Source of the DNA: CAXMQZ01 sp963707075
GTDB taxonomy: Bacteria > Acidobacteriota > Thermoanaerobaculia > Multivoradales > JAHEKO01
Length of the DNA: 64,000 nucleotides
Reading direction: 5' to 3'
Assembly: GCA_963707075.1 (NCBI GenBank)
Contig: CAVPOX010000004.1
Span: forward strand, 744,001 to 808,000
The notes below the pieces were generated by a model. That model did not search any database. It was not told the DNA's origin and was given only the letters and a program-made list of their open reading frames with translations. Positions 26,824 through 34,898 of the stretch are shown piece after piece. How positions within the stretch are numbered: position 1 is the first letter of the stretch; each line of letters begins with the position of its first letter. The translations under genes were made by a program, and so were the position numbers.

Positions 26824-27249
26824 ATGAACGATGATAATCGTGGTCTCGAGAAGCTGCGTCGACGCGATCTGTTGACCCTGGTCGGAGGAGCCGCGGCCGT
26901 CAGTGCCCTGAGCGGCCTGGCTGCTTGCGGGGCGGGCGAGGAAGCACCGGCGGTGGTCGAGGTGCCGCTCGACTCCGTTCCCGAGGGGGGGCGATTCGAG
27001 GTGATGTGGGGAGAGATGCCGGTTGAGCTGCAAAAGACCGCCGACGGGATTCAAGCCCGCTCGATGTGGTGCACGCACAGCGGCTGCCGGGTCCGCTGGG
27101 TCGACAGCGCCAACATCTACTACTGCGCCTGTCACGAGGGAAAGTACGATCCGAATGGCAAGCCGGTCGCGGGACCGCCGCCACGTCCGCTGGCCGACAT
27201 CCCGGTCACGGTCGATGCCACGACGATTCGGATTGGCGAGCTCGGGTAG
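26824..27249 (+). CDS. Rieske [2Fe-2S] lipoprotein with twin-arginine signal
   Basis: 141 residues. The N-terminus has RRRDLL followed by a hydrophobic stretch and LAAC, suggesting Tat export plus lipid anchoring. The Rieske ligands are CTHSGC (about residues 82-87) and CACHEG (about 100-105), followed by a Pro-rich loop (GPPPRPL). No cytochrome b gene is adjacent, so it is not an obvious bc-complex subunit. It lies divergent to hypF and just before an unrelated SDR gene. The longer in-frame extension upstream is rejected because it reads through hypF. Confidence 0.88.
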   Translation: MNDDNRGLEKLRRRDLLTLVGGAAAVSALSGLAACGAGEEAPAVVEVPLDSVPEGGRFEVMWGEMPVELQKTADGIQARSMWCTHSGCRVRWVDSANIYYCACHEGKYDPNGKPVAGPPPRPLADIPVTVDATTIRIGELG

Positions 27250-27322
27250 GGTAGGTCTGGCCAAGGTGGTGCGGCGGCGCTAAACTGATCGCCAGGGAGG
27301 TGTCACACTGTCCCTGCCGCGG

Positions 27323-28858
27323 GTGCTGGTAACCGGCTCTTCCGGTTTTCTCGGTCGACATCTGCTCGACGAGATGAAGGCGGACTATCGCGTTTTCGGG
27401 ATGGCCCGTCGCTCCCCAGCCTTCACCGGCGCTCCCCTGCACCGCAATATCACCTGGTTCCAGGTCGACATTCGCGACCGGGCGGCGCTCAAGCGTGCCT
27501 TCCGGGTGATCCGCGATCAAGGTGGCATCGAGACCGTGATCCACCTCGCCGCGCACTATGACTTCACCGGCGAGCCGCACCCCAACTACCAGGCCACCAA
27601 TGTTGAAGGTCTACGCAATGTTCTCGACGAATGCCGCCATTTGGCGCTGCGGCGCTTCATCTTCGCCAGTTCGGTCGCGGCGGCCGACTTCAGGGGCCGG
27701 ACGCGAGTCGTCGACGAGACCACGCCACCCGACGGCACCCATTATTACGCCAAGAGCAAGTGCATCGGTGAAGCGATGCTTCAGGAGTACGCCGACGAGG
27801 TTTGCTCCTGCGTCGTCCGCCTGGGTGCCCTGTTCTCGGACTGGTGTGAGTACCCGCCGCTGTTCAAATTCCTCGAGACCTGGCTGTCGACCAGCTGGCG
27901 CTGCCGAGTGCTCGGCGGCCGGGGTCAGCTGGGAGTCCCATATCTGCACGTGCGTGAAGCAGTGCGATTTCTCATGCAACTGCTCCAGCAGCTGGACGAC
28001 CTCGAGTGCGGCGAGACTCTGCTTGCCAGTACCGATGGTGCAGTGACACTCCAGGAGCTTTTCGAAGATGCGACGCTCTACTACTTTGGTGCGATGGCGG
28101 AGCCACGGTACGTCCCGCGCGAGCTTTGTCGCCTGGGGATGTACTTGCGGGATGTGGCCAAAGGCCTGCTCGGCCAGCGCCCCTTCGAGCGTGCCTGGAT
28201 GGCGAGCTACATCGACTCCCGCCTCGAAGTGGACGCCCGGCATACCCGAGAACGACTCCACTGGGTGCCTCGCGAGCGGCTGTCGATTCGCCGTCGACTG
28301 CCTTTCATGATCGAGAATCTCAAGTGTGAACCGGAGGAATGGTACCGGCGAAACCATATGGCGCTGCGAATTCTTGACACCTCGGACAACCTCAGAGTCC
28401 ATCAGTTGCTCGAGAGGTACGAGGATCAGATCGGCGAGGAGGTTTCGGCATACATGACCAGTGCCGAGGGTCGCAAGCTCTTCCCCAGCTACCAGAATCT
28501 GACTCCCGATGAGCGGGAATGGAATCATCGCGTCGCCCTCCGGCATCTGCTGGATGCCGTGCGCACCCGCGACAAGGCGATCTTTGCCAGCTTCTGCCGT
28601 GACCTTGCCGAACTGCGGTACGCCCAGGGGTTCAGGGCATCGGAGGTCCGCGATGCCCTGCAGACGCTCAGAGATGTCACGCTGCGGCTGCTTCTGGCCG
28701 ATGAAGGAGCCGAGGGTCTCGAACAGGACATCGACAACCACGTCATGATGACCATGCTCTACGGTTGCGACCAGGTGGAGGACACCTTCGATCGGCTGCG
28801 AGAGAAGCGTAGCAAGCACGCCACCGAAGCCAGGCAACCGACGCTGATCGATGTTTGA
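27323..28858 (+). CDS. SDR-family epimerase/dehydratase fused to a helical RsbRD-like domain
   Basis: 511 residues from GTG 27323. A strong GGGAGG at 27295-27300 is better spaced for a CTG at 27308, so five more residues are possible. The N-terminal ~300 residues are an extended SDR: VTGSSGFLGRHL nucleotide loop, VIHLAAHYDF and the catalytic HYYAKSK (YxxxK). The C-terminal ~170 residues are helical and include LLDAVRTRDKAIFASFCRDL, reminiscent of the N-terminal domain of RsbRD-type stress regulators. The substrate is unknown. No operon partner is evident apart from the small membrane gene downstream. Confidence 0.78.
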   Translation: MLVTGSSGFLGRHLLDEMKADYRVFGMARRSPAFTGAPLHRNITWFQVDIRDRAALKRAFRVIRDQGGIETVIHLAAHYDFTGEPHPNYQATNVEGLRNVLDECRHLALRRFIFASSVAAADFRGRTRVVDETTPPDGTHYYAKSKCIGEAMLQEYADEVCSCVVRLGALFSDWCEYPPLFKFLETWLSTSWRCRVLGGRGQLGVPYLHVREAVRFLMQLLQQLDDLECGETLLASTDGAVTLQELFEDATLYYFGAMAEPRYVPRELCRLGMYLRDVAKGLLGQRPFERAWMASYIDSRLEVDARHTRERLHWVPRERLSIRRRLPFMIENLKCEPEEWYRRNHMALRILDTSDNLRVHQLLERYEDQIGEEVSAYMTSAEGRKLFPSYQNLTPDEREWNHRVALRHLLDAVRTRDKAIFASFCRDLAELRYAQGFRASEVRDALQTLRDVTLRLLLADEGAEGLEQDIDNHVMMTMLYGCDQVEDTFDRLREKRSKHATEARQPTLIDV

Positions 28859-28879
28859 GTCGGAGGTCGATTTCGAGGC

Positions 28880-29272
28880 ATGATGGGCCCCATGTCCGGA
28901 TCTCTCGACTTCCAGCGAATCGAGAAGTGGTTGGTCATACTGATCGCCATCCACAGCGTTGTCATCGGCTTCTGCCTGCTCTTTCTGACCCGATGGGGCA
29001 CCGCGCTGGGTGGATGGGCCGAAGTCGAGCCCCTCTTTTTTGCGCGGCAGGCGGGGATTTTCCACTTTGTGGTGGCTACCGGGTACCTGATCGAGTATTT
29101 TCGTCACGGCGGGGTGACCTTTCTTCTCATCACCAAGATACTGGCGGTAGCCTTTCTCACCGGCATCATGGTTGTCGAACCTGGATTCTCGTGGACCCTC
29201 CCCCCATCTGCCCTCGCTGACGGGCTGATGGCTCTCATGGTCTACCTGGTGCACCGCAAAGCAAGCACCTGA
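28880..29272 (+). CDS. Small four-helix membrane protein, unknown function
   Basis: 130 residues (start at 28880 or at the ATG 12 bases later). Four hydrophobic helices: about residues 19-38, 50-70, 75-98 and 108-124. No recognisable motif. It begins 21 bp after the SDR gene, so may be cotranscribed with it. The family is not recognised. Confidence 0.65.
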   Translation: MMGPMSGSLDFQRIEKWLVILIAIHSVVIGFCLLFLTRWGTALGGWAEVEPLFFARQAGIFHFVVATGYLIEYFRHGGVTFLLITKILAVAFLTGIMVVEPGFSWTLPPSALADGLMALMVYLVHRKAST

Positions 29273-29406
29273 GCTCCGAACTAGAGCCATACCTTATCCA
29301 TCTCGGTGCGGCTTGAATCAGCCTGTGCGGCATCTGTGTTTCGCCGGCGCATCGGTGTGAAGTAGTACATAAGCCTTTTAAAGAAGAACTTTAGGTATTG
29401 ATGCCC

Positions 29407-29448
29407 TACCCAGTGGGGTGGCAGTATACCCCTACCCCCAGGGGTATA
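29407..29448. promoter_or_regulatory. Two TACCC-N4-GGGTA palindromes before the decaheme operon
   Basis: TACCC-AGTG-GGGTG lies at 29407-29420 and TACCC-CCAG-GGGTA at 29433-29446, centres 26 bp apart. The second overlaps a longer inverted repeat with 9-bp arms (TATACCCCT at 29425-29433, AGGGGTATA at 29440-29448). The same palindrome occurs in the hydrogenase/hypA intergenic region. The surrounding 29273-29581 stretch contains AT-richer DNA but no promoter box I can assign. Confidence 0.65.
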
Positions 29449-29581
29449 GGAGATCTCCATTGCTCGTGCGAAGTTTCACAAGCAGAGTGACGAGTACACG
29501 GTTTCCCGCTCTCACTATCGAGCTTTGCGAGGTTGGAGTCATGATCCCCAATACACCGCGTCGCTGTTGACCGTACTGCGG

Positions 29582-29762
29582 GGAGCGCTGTCAGCGCTCC
29601 AGCGGGTCCGCTGACGGACAAGCCTGGAATCGTTGTGGTTCCGGGTATTCGACAGTCGCCTTCCACCGGTGCAAGAGGTCGGCTTCAGCCTGCGGGATCG
29701 GTAGTGGGTTTCGGGAGCATCGGGAGTCTGTCTGGTTCGTCCGGGCAGACTCCTTTTCTTTT
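29582..29762 (+). promoter_or_regulatory. Structured leader with terminator-like hairpin before the decaheme gene
   Basis: A series of hairpins: 29582-29600 (9-bp palindrome with 1-base centre), 29606-29619 (GTCCG-CTGA-CGGAC) and 29623-29645 (7 bp, 9-base loop). The last, at 29723-29753, has a 13-bp stem with two G-U pairs, loop TTCGT and then TTTTCTTTT. The last is a good intrinsic terminator only 35 bases before the ribosome site of the cytochrome gene. That placement suggests attenuation or a riboswitch-like switch; simple termination of the gene ending at 29272 is the alternative. Confidence 0.55.
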
Positions 29763-29797
29763 CAAGAATGGCATCTTCGCTCAGGGGAGGTTCAGTC

Positions 29798-30727
29798 ATG
29801 AGATTGCGAAGGACTTTGCCCTTCTTGGTGGTTGCAGCCGCGCTCGTGGCAGTGCCCATGGCAGCCGAGGTGCCGATGGAGAACAACGCGTACATCGGCT
29901 CCGAAGCCTGTCTGGACTGTCATGAGAGTGCGGATCTGCACATGCAGTACGACGTTCACATGCGGATTGAATCGTTCGAGGTGCAAGGACGCGAGGTGGG
30001 GTGCGAGGGTTGTCACGGTCCTGGCAAGCTCCACATGGAGGAGTCCGACCCCGAAATGATCCGTACGTTTGCCGCAGAGGAAGGCTACGGCAACGATGTG
30101 TGCATGGACTGCCATGGCACCAAGAAGCTTTATGAATGGCCGGCATCGACTCATGCCATGGAGCAGGTCGAATGTCGGTCATGCCATGTGATGCACTCGG
30201 CGGCCACGCCCGATCCGAACAATCAGTGCGTCGCGTGTCATCCGGATACGGTGGCGCTGATGCAGCTGCCCTCGCATCACCCGGTGCGGGAAGGCCAGAT
30301 GAGTTGCTCGAGCTGCCACGATCCACACAACTCGCGAGAGTTCATGCTCAAAACCCGGTTGCGCAAGGCAGATCTCTGCTACACGTGTCACCAGGCACAA
30401 GAGGGGCCATGGGTTTTCGAGCATGCGCCGGTCGAAGAAGACTGCGCCATCTGCCACAACCCTCACGGCACGGTGGCCAACAACCTGTTGGTGGCGAACG
30501 AGCCAACGCTCTGTCTGCAGTGCCACGACTTTCACTTCCATTCGGGCTACCAGACGCCGGATGAGCACGAAGTCGAGGTCGGCCCCTATGAGTATGAGAA
30601 CCCATTCGGGGCACAGAGCATGAACATCGCCTTTACCACCAACTGCACCGGGTGCCACAGCCACATCCACGGTTCGGATACGCCTTCACAGACGTCGCCC
30701 AGTCGTGGCAAGGGCCTGATCCCGTAA
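29798..30727 (+). CDS. Decaheme c-type cytochrome, MtrA/DmsE type
   Basis: 309 residues with a signal peptide (about 1-23) and ten CXXCH sites: CLDCH, CEGCH, CMDCH, CRSCH, CVACH, CSSCH, CYTCH, CAICH, CLQCH, CTGCH. Size, heme number and the C-terminal HGSDTPSQ...GRGL-like end match the MtrA/PioA/DmsE family, which forms a heme wire inside an outer-membrane barrel. GGGGAGG precedes the ATG at 29798. The next gene codes for the barrel partner, 9 bp downstream. No MtrC-like surface cytochrome is adjacent, as in other MtrAB-only systems. Confidence 0.93.
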   Translation: MRLRRTLPFLVVAAALVAVPMAAEVPMENNAYIGSEACLDCHESADLHMQYDVHMRIESFEVQGREVGCEGCHGPGKLHMEESDPEMIRTFAAEEGYGNDVCMDCHGTKKLYEWPASTHAMEQVECRSCHVMHSAATPDPNNQCVACHPDTVALMQLPSHHPVREGQMSCSSCHDPHNSREFMLKTRLRKADLCYTCHQAQEGPWVFEHAPVEEDCAICHNPHGTVANNLLVANEPTLCLQCHDFHFHSGYQTPDEHEVEVGPYEYENPFGAQSMNIAFTTNCTGCHSHIHGSDTPSQTSPSRGKGLIP

Positions 30728-30736
30728 CGGAGGAGA

Positions 30737-32503
30737 ATGATGAACAGCAAGACCAAGATCTGGCTGGCGATCCTCTTGGTGGCCCTGATGCCTACGTTGG
30801 CCACGGCGCAGGACACCGGAGAGACGACGGCACCCCCGGAGACTGAGGTCGAGCAGGCCACGAAGGGCACTGTCGAGCTCGGTATCTGGGATACCTCGGT
30901 CGATGGGAACCCAGCTGGAGTGCTCGAGTACCAGCCTGACGGCACGGGTCCTTGGATCAAGGCCGACATCGACTCGATTGGCAAAAGCGGTATTCGCTAC
31001 GAGGGTGACATTCGTGACTCGAACTGGATGACCAACACGCTCGACTTCGACGTCAACCGGATGTTCCGCTCGAGCAACACGTTGAACATCCTGTTGCATC
31101 GATTGGGTCACGAGACGTTGGATCACTACCAGGCGGCCACGAGTCATGGCCGCACGGTCAAACGAACCGACTGGAACCCGGATTCGGAGTACGAGATCGA
31201 TTACCAGCTCTTCGAGTCCTGGAACGAGATCCAGCCCAAAGGCCTCTCCAATCTGACCGTCGGCTTCGGCTATCGGGACCAGCGGCGGGACGGTGTACGG
31301 CAACAAACGATCGTTTCGCACTGCGAGTCCTGCCACGTGCAGAGCCTGGATCGGCAGATGAACGAAAAGACGACCGATGCTGGAATCGACCTGACCTGGG
31401 CCTTCGACAAGGGGTATATCCGCGCGGGCTACATCAACCGCGAGTACTCGGACGACCCGACTTCGATCGACTTCAGCTACGACCGTGCTTTGCATCCCGA
31501 GTTGCAGACGCCGATCTGGGACAACCGGTTCCAGTACGACGCGGTCAACAGTCCGACGCCGATCGACGTGCGCTCCGACACCAACAAGGACACCCTGAGC
31601 CTCGATGGCCTGTGGACCAGCGTCAACGGTCTGAACATCCAGGCCGAGGGCATCTGGTCCGAGACCAAGAACGAAGGCACCAACATTCGGTCCGACTTCA
31701 GTGGCTATCTGGGCAATGTGTCCAAGCGCTTTGGTACGGATCGCAAATGGGGCTTTCGCTGGCGTGGACGTGCCTATGAAGTGACGGTCGACGACTACTT
31801 CGTGGACTCGATCGAGCGAGTGAGCATTGCCGGCCCCCATACCGGCAGAACCTTCCGCGAGGTCTACGACTACGATCCGGATTTCCTCCGGCAGTCGGCC
31901 CGCAACCGCGACGTGGTCCAGTCAAAGGCCGACGTCAGCTACCGGTTCAACCGGACCATGGGCAGCCTGCGAGCGTTCTGGGACTACAAGAGCATCGATC
32001 GCCAGTACTACGAGGTCTCACTCGGTCAGACCAAGACCAGCACCAACGAGTTGGGGCTGTCCTGGTCGGCACGGCCCGGCAAGGGTTTCAAGACCAATGT
32101 ACTGGTGGCCTACGGCGACGGTGGAACCCCGTTCACGAGTCTCGACACCCAGTACTCGACCCTGGTCTCGCAACCAGCGCCGAGTCCGCTGGCCCCGACC
32201 TCGGCGCAGTACTACGAGTTCCAGGATGCCCGGATCGCCGATGGCACCGCCTCTCCAGAGAAGTGGGTGCGGTTCGAGGCCCGGGGAACCTACACCGGCC
32301 AGGTTGCGTCGGTGACAGCCAACTATCGCTACTGGGACGGCGACAACCAGAACGGAGATCTGACCGATTGGTCGAAGCGGAACCAGGCCGCATCGCTGAC
32401 CTTCTGGTCTTCACCCGCTCCGCGATGGCAGTGGTATGCCGGTTACACCTATCACGACACCGGATTGGATACAGTGGCGAACATCCCACTGTTCGAGGGG
32501 TGA
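30737..32503 (+). CDS. MtrB/PioB-family outer-membrane barrel, cut by an in-frame TGA
   Basis: 588 residues before the stop. Signal peptide about 1-25, then strand-rich sequence with many Trp/Tyr (for example DRKWGFRWRGRAYEVTVDDY) as in decaheme-associated barrels. A CESCH motif lies at residues 196-200, a possible heme site within the barrel. The reading frame ends at TGA (32501-32503) in the middle of a Gly-rich loop, but the same frame continues without a stop to 32923 with the missing C-terminal strands. The stop therefore truncates a barrel that should have ~728 residues. GGAGGAG precedes the ATG. Sequencing error, nonsense mutation or read-through are possible. Confidence 0.85.
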   Translation: MMNSKTKIWLAILLVALMPTLATAQDTGETTAPPETEVEQATKGTVELGIWDTSVDGNPAGVLEYQPDGTGPWIKADIDSIGKSGIRYEGDIRDSNWMTNTLDFDVNRMFRSSNTLNILLHRLGHETLDHYQAATSHGRTVKRTDWNPDSEYEIDYQLFESWNEIQPKGLSNLTVGFGYRDQRRDGVRQQTIVSHCESCHVQSLDRQMNEKTTDAGIDLTWAFDKGYIRAGYINREYSDDPTSIDFSYDRALHPELQTPIWDNRFQYDAVNSPTPIDVRSDTNKDTLSLDGLWTSVNGLNIQAEGIWSETKNEGTNIRSDFSGYLGNVSKRFGTDRKWGFRWRGRAYEVTVDDYFVDSIERVSIAGPHTGRTFREVYDYDPDFLRQSARNRDVVQSKADVSYRFNRTMGSLRAFWDYKSIDRQYYEVSLGQTKTSTNELGLSWSARPGKGFKTNVLVAYGDGGTPFTSLDTQYSTLVSQPAPSPLAPTSAQYYEFQDARIADGTASPEKWVRFEARGTYTGQVASVTANYRYWDGDNQNGDLTDWSKRNQAASLTFWSSPAPRWQWYAGYTYHDTGLDTVANIPLFEG

Positions 32504-32923
32504 GGAGGCGGCATTGTAGGGTCGGGCCAGGATGGCTCGGATCGCACTGCCTTGAAGTACAACAGCACGTATCACACCCTTCTCGGTGGCTTGAACTTCG
32601 ACGCTACCGACGCCTTGAAGTTCGGTGTCAGCCTCGTGTGGAACACATCTGACGCCGCGATGGACCCCTTTCGCATGATCAATGGCGAACAGTGGTCCGC
32701 TGCCAAGCCGCAGCAGTGGTTCAACTTCAGTGAAACCTACCGCTGGTCGGACCTGGATACCGAGCGCGTGTATGGGACGATCTGGGGGCAGTTCGATATC
32801 AGTGAGAATTTCTTCCTGTGGGGTGGTTACACCTATCAGGACTTTTCTGACAACGCGCCGTATGTGATCGATTTCAATGGCAACGCCGACACGTTCGCCG
32901 GTCGCATCGGCTATTCGTTCTGA
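32504..32923 (+). pseudogene. C-terminal strands of the MtrB/PioB-type barrel, downstream of the in-frame TGA
   Basis: This stretch continues the frame of the gene upstream: a Gly-rich loop (GGGIVGSGQDG), then strands YHTLLGGLNFDATDALKF, WNTSD and RVYGTIWGQFDI, ending FAGRIGYSF with the C-terminal Phe expected of an outer-membrane barrel. It has no signal peptide and only a TTG (32552) as internal start, so it is unlikely to be a free-standing gene. Coding quality is intact, suggesting that the stop is recent, an error, or read through. Confidence 0.8.
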
Positions 32924-32956
32924 TGCGCTGACCTCCTTGGTGCATCGATGTGCGAG

Positions 32957-32988
32957 CGCCCCACCTTCGGGTGGGGCGTTTTTCTTCT
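32957..32988 (+). terminator. Rho-independent terminator of the decaheme operon
   Basis: CGCCCCACC pairs with GGTGGGGCG around a TTCG loop (32957-32978), followed by TTTTTCTTCTTC. It lies 34 bases past the barrel's final stop, supporting the view that the barrel gene really ends at 32923. Confidence 0.92.
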
Positions 32989-33007
32989 TCGGCGTGCCCC
33001 GGTCCGC

Positions 33008-34816
33008 CTACTTTCTTTGCAGAATGAAGATGCGCGAGTAGTCGGGCTCGAACTCCGGTTCGATGATCGAATGCACCATGCGGTAGTCCTGTTGAATCCA
33101 GTCCTCGATCGATTCGGCATAGCCTTCGCCGAAGGCGGTGAAGCCGTACTCGCGGGTTGTACGCTTGACGACGGCCACGAAGTCGGGTGGGTGGGTTTGG
33201 AACGCCGCGAGCATTGTTGCCTCACCGAACATCAGGACTTCGGGCGGCAGGATGGTGAAGTAGGGGGCCGAATTGGCGCGCCGCGACTGGTAGTTGATCA
33301 TGGCGCCTTCCGGGAAGACAGCCAGGGTGGAATCCGGGGCCGTATTCGCTTCGAGCCAGTCGATTGCCCGGGCCACCAGCTCTCCCTTCTCAGCCACGTA
33401 GAGCCTGTCGGCGCCTTCTCCCAGCTGCACGTCGGCCCGGTTGTAGCCGTAGGCGGAGATTCGCACGACCTCCGCTGTCAGAATCGCCAGCAGCGCCAGG
33501 GCTCCGACCTGGAAGGCTCTGCCCCAGCCACCACCGCGATCGATACGGCGGGGCAGATCCCACAGCAGCACCAGCACCAGGATCAGGAAGGCAGGCACCG
33601 CCAGCACGAAGCCGTAATGGTGCAGCCGGGTGAAGAAAAAGATCTTGGCCAACAGGAGAAAAGCGAAAGTGATGGCGACGAGGTACAGGCGTTGGCGCGG
33701 TGAATTCTCCTGGCGCAGCAAGAGCAAGCCGACGATGACCAGCAGCCACGGGAGAGGGCGTAGCAGGTCGTCCGGATCGAGGGTGTTGAGGGTCAGGATG
33801 GTGAACGCTGCGACCCACACGGCCAGGAGTCCGGCGACCGGGAGGCGCGCGCGATGGCTCGGCTTGAGCTTCTTTGCCACGAAATAGACGGGGCCAAACG
33901 CGATCAGATAGTAGACCGTCCAAACGGCCGTCCGCAGCAGGCTGTTGGGCAGGTCGAGCGTGCCGAGATAGAACCTGTAGAACCGCAGCTCCGAGAGACT
34001 CCCGTCTCGCAGGTGAAGCCAGGAGCCCATGACGCCCCGGAAGGCGACCTCTGCCGAGGACGAGACGGCCAGGGCCACAAAGGCCAGGAGCGGGGGAGTC
34101 AGCGCCACGAGTCCGAAGAGCGTCCATCGCTTGACCGTTTCGCCGAGCGGTCGCCGGCGGTCCCAGGCCTCGAGCGCAAGACCGAGCGTCACGGCGCCGG
34201 CGGTAGCCATGAAGATCTCGGCCTTGGTCAGGAAGACCAGACCGAGTGCCAGGGCCGTCCCCACCAGCCAACGGGTCCTCGGGTCTTCTCGGTAGCGAGT
34301 CAGCAGATAGAGGGTCAACAGGGCCAGCAGAAATCCATGCGTGATCTCGTGGGAGTAGGGGGTGACGAAGTTGTAGTTGCCGAAATGGTAGAGGTCGCTC
34401 ATGGCAAAGACGGCGAGGAACAGGGCGGCGCCGACAAAGCGACTCAGGGGGCCTCCGAGCCGGCCGAGCCCGAGATAGATCAGAGTCAGGGCCCCGAGCA
34501 GAATCACCACATTGGCCAACATCAGCGTGGTGACGCTGACACCGAAAAGGCGAAAGAGGGTGGCGTTGAAGTGGGGGCTCAGCGGGCCGTTGAAATAGGC
34601 GAGATCCACATAGAGGTGCTGGCCCTCGGTGATCTGCCAGGGCACGTAGAGCTCTCGCCCGAAGTCCACCAGGAAGTGCGCCGTGCGTCGCCAACTCATG
34701 GCGAGAAGCGCACTTAACGTCAGTAGCAAGCCAGCAATCTCGAGCCAACTCGCTGCACGCGACGCGGGTCTTACGGGAGTCGCAGCTGGAGCATTGTCGA
34801 CGGGACCGGTCATCAT
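33008..34816 (-). CDS. Membrane glycosyltransferase-like protein (PMT/GT39 superfamily)
   Basis: 602 residues with about eleven hydrophobic helices. The first loop carries DFGRELYVPWQI, the acidic motif position of GT39/ArnT enzymes. A C-terminal soluble domain (about 490-602) contains DWLEANTAPDSTLAVFPEGA, as in relatives acting on the periplasmic face. Probably transfers a sugar from a polyprenyl carrier; acceptor unknown. Monocistronic, convergent with the decaheme operon and divergent from the phosphatase-superfamily lipoprotein. Confidence 0.8.
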   Translation of the reverse strand: MMTGPVDNAPAATPVRPASRAASWLEIAGLLLTLSALLAMSWRRTAHFLVDFGRELYVPWQITEGQHLYVDLAYFNGPLSPHFNATLFRLFGVSVTTLMLANVVILLGALTLIYLGLGRLGGPLSRFVGAALFLAVFAMSDLYHFGNYNFVTPYSHEITHGFLLALLTLYLLTRYREDPRTRWLVGTALALGLVFLTKAEIFMATAGAVTLGLALEAWDRRRPLGETVKRWTLFGLVALTPPLLAFVALAVSSSAEVAFRGVMGSWLHLRDGSLSELRFYRFYLGTLDLPNSLLRTAVWTVYYLIAFGPVYFVAKKLKPSHRARLPVAGLLAVWVAAFTILTLNTLDPDDLLRPLPWLLVIVGLLLLRQENSPRQRLYLVAITFAFLLLAKIFFFTRLHHYGFVLAVPAFLILVLVLLWDLPRRIDRGGGWGRAFQVGALALLAILTAEVVRISAYGYNRADVQLGEGADRLYVAEKGELVARAIDWLEANTAPDSTLAVFPEGAMINYQSRRANSAPYFTILPPEVLMFGEATMLAAFQTHPPDFVAVVKRTTREYGFTAFGEGYAESIEDWIQQDYRMVHSIIEPEFEPDYSRIFILQRK

Positions 34817-34898
34817 TGGAAGTGACTATAACGAATGGGTCCTGGCGTCCTATACTTGGTTTGACGCGGCCCGGCCGGCAGCGGAGCGCTTCTCTCTC

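Noticed and set aside
32501..32540. Selenocysteine insertion at the in-frame TGA
   Set aside because: A GGTC lies 16 bases after TGA but the flanking stem is only about 3 bp; no reason for Sec in a Gly-rich barrel loop.
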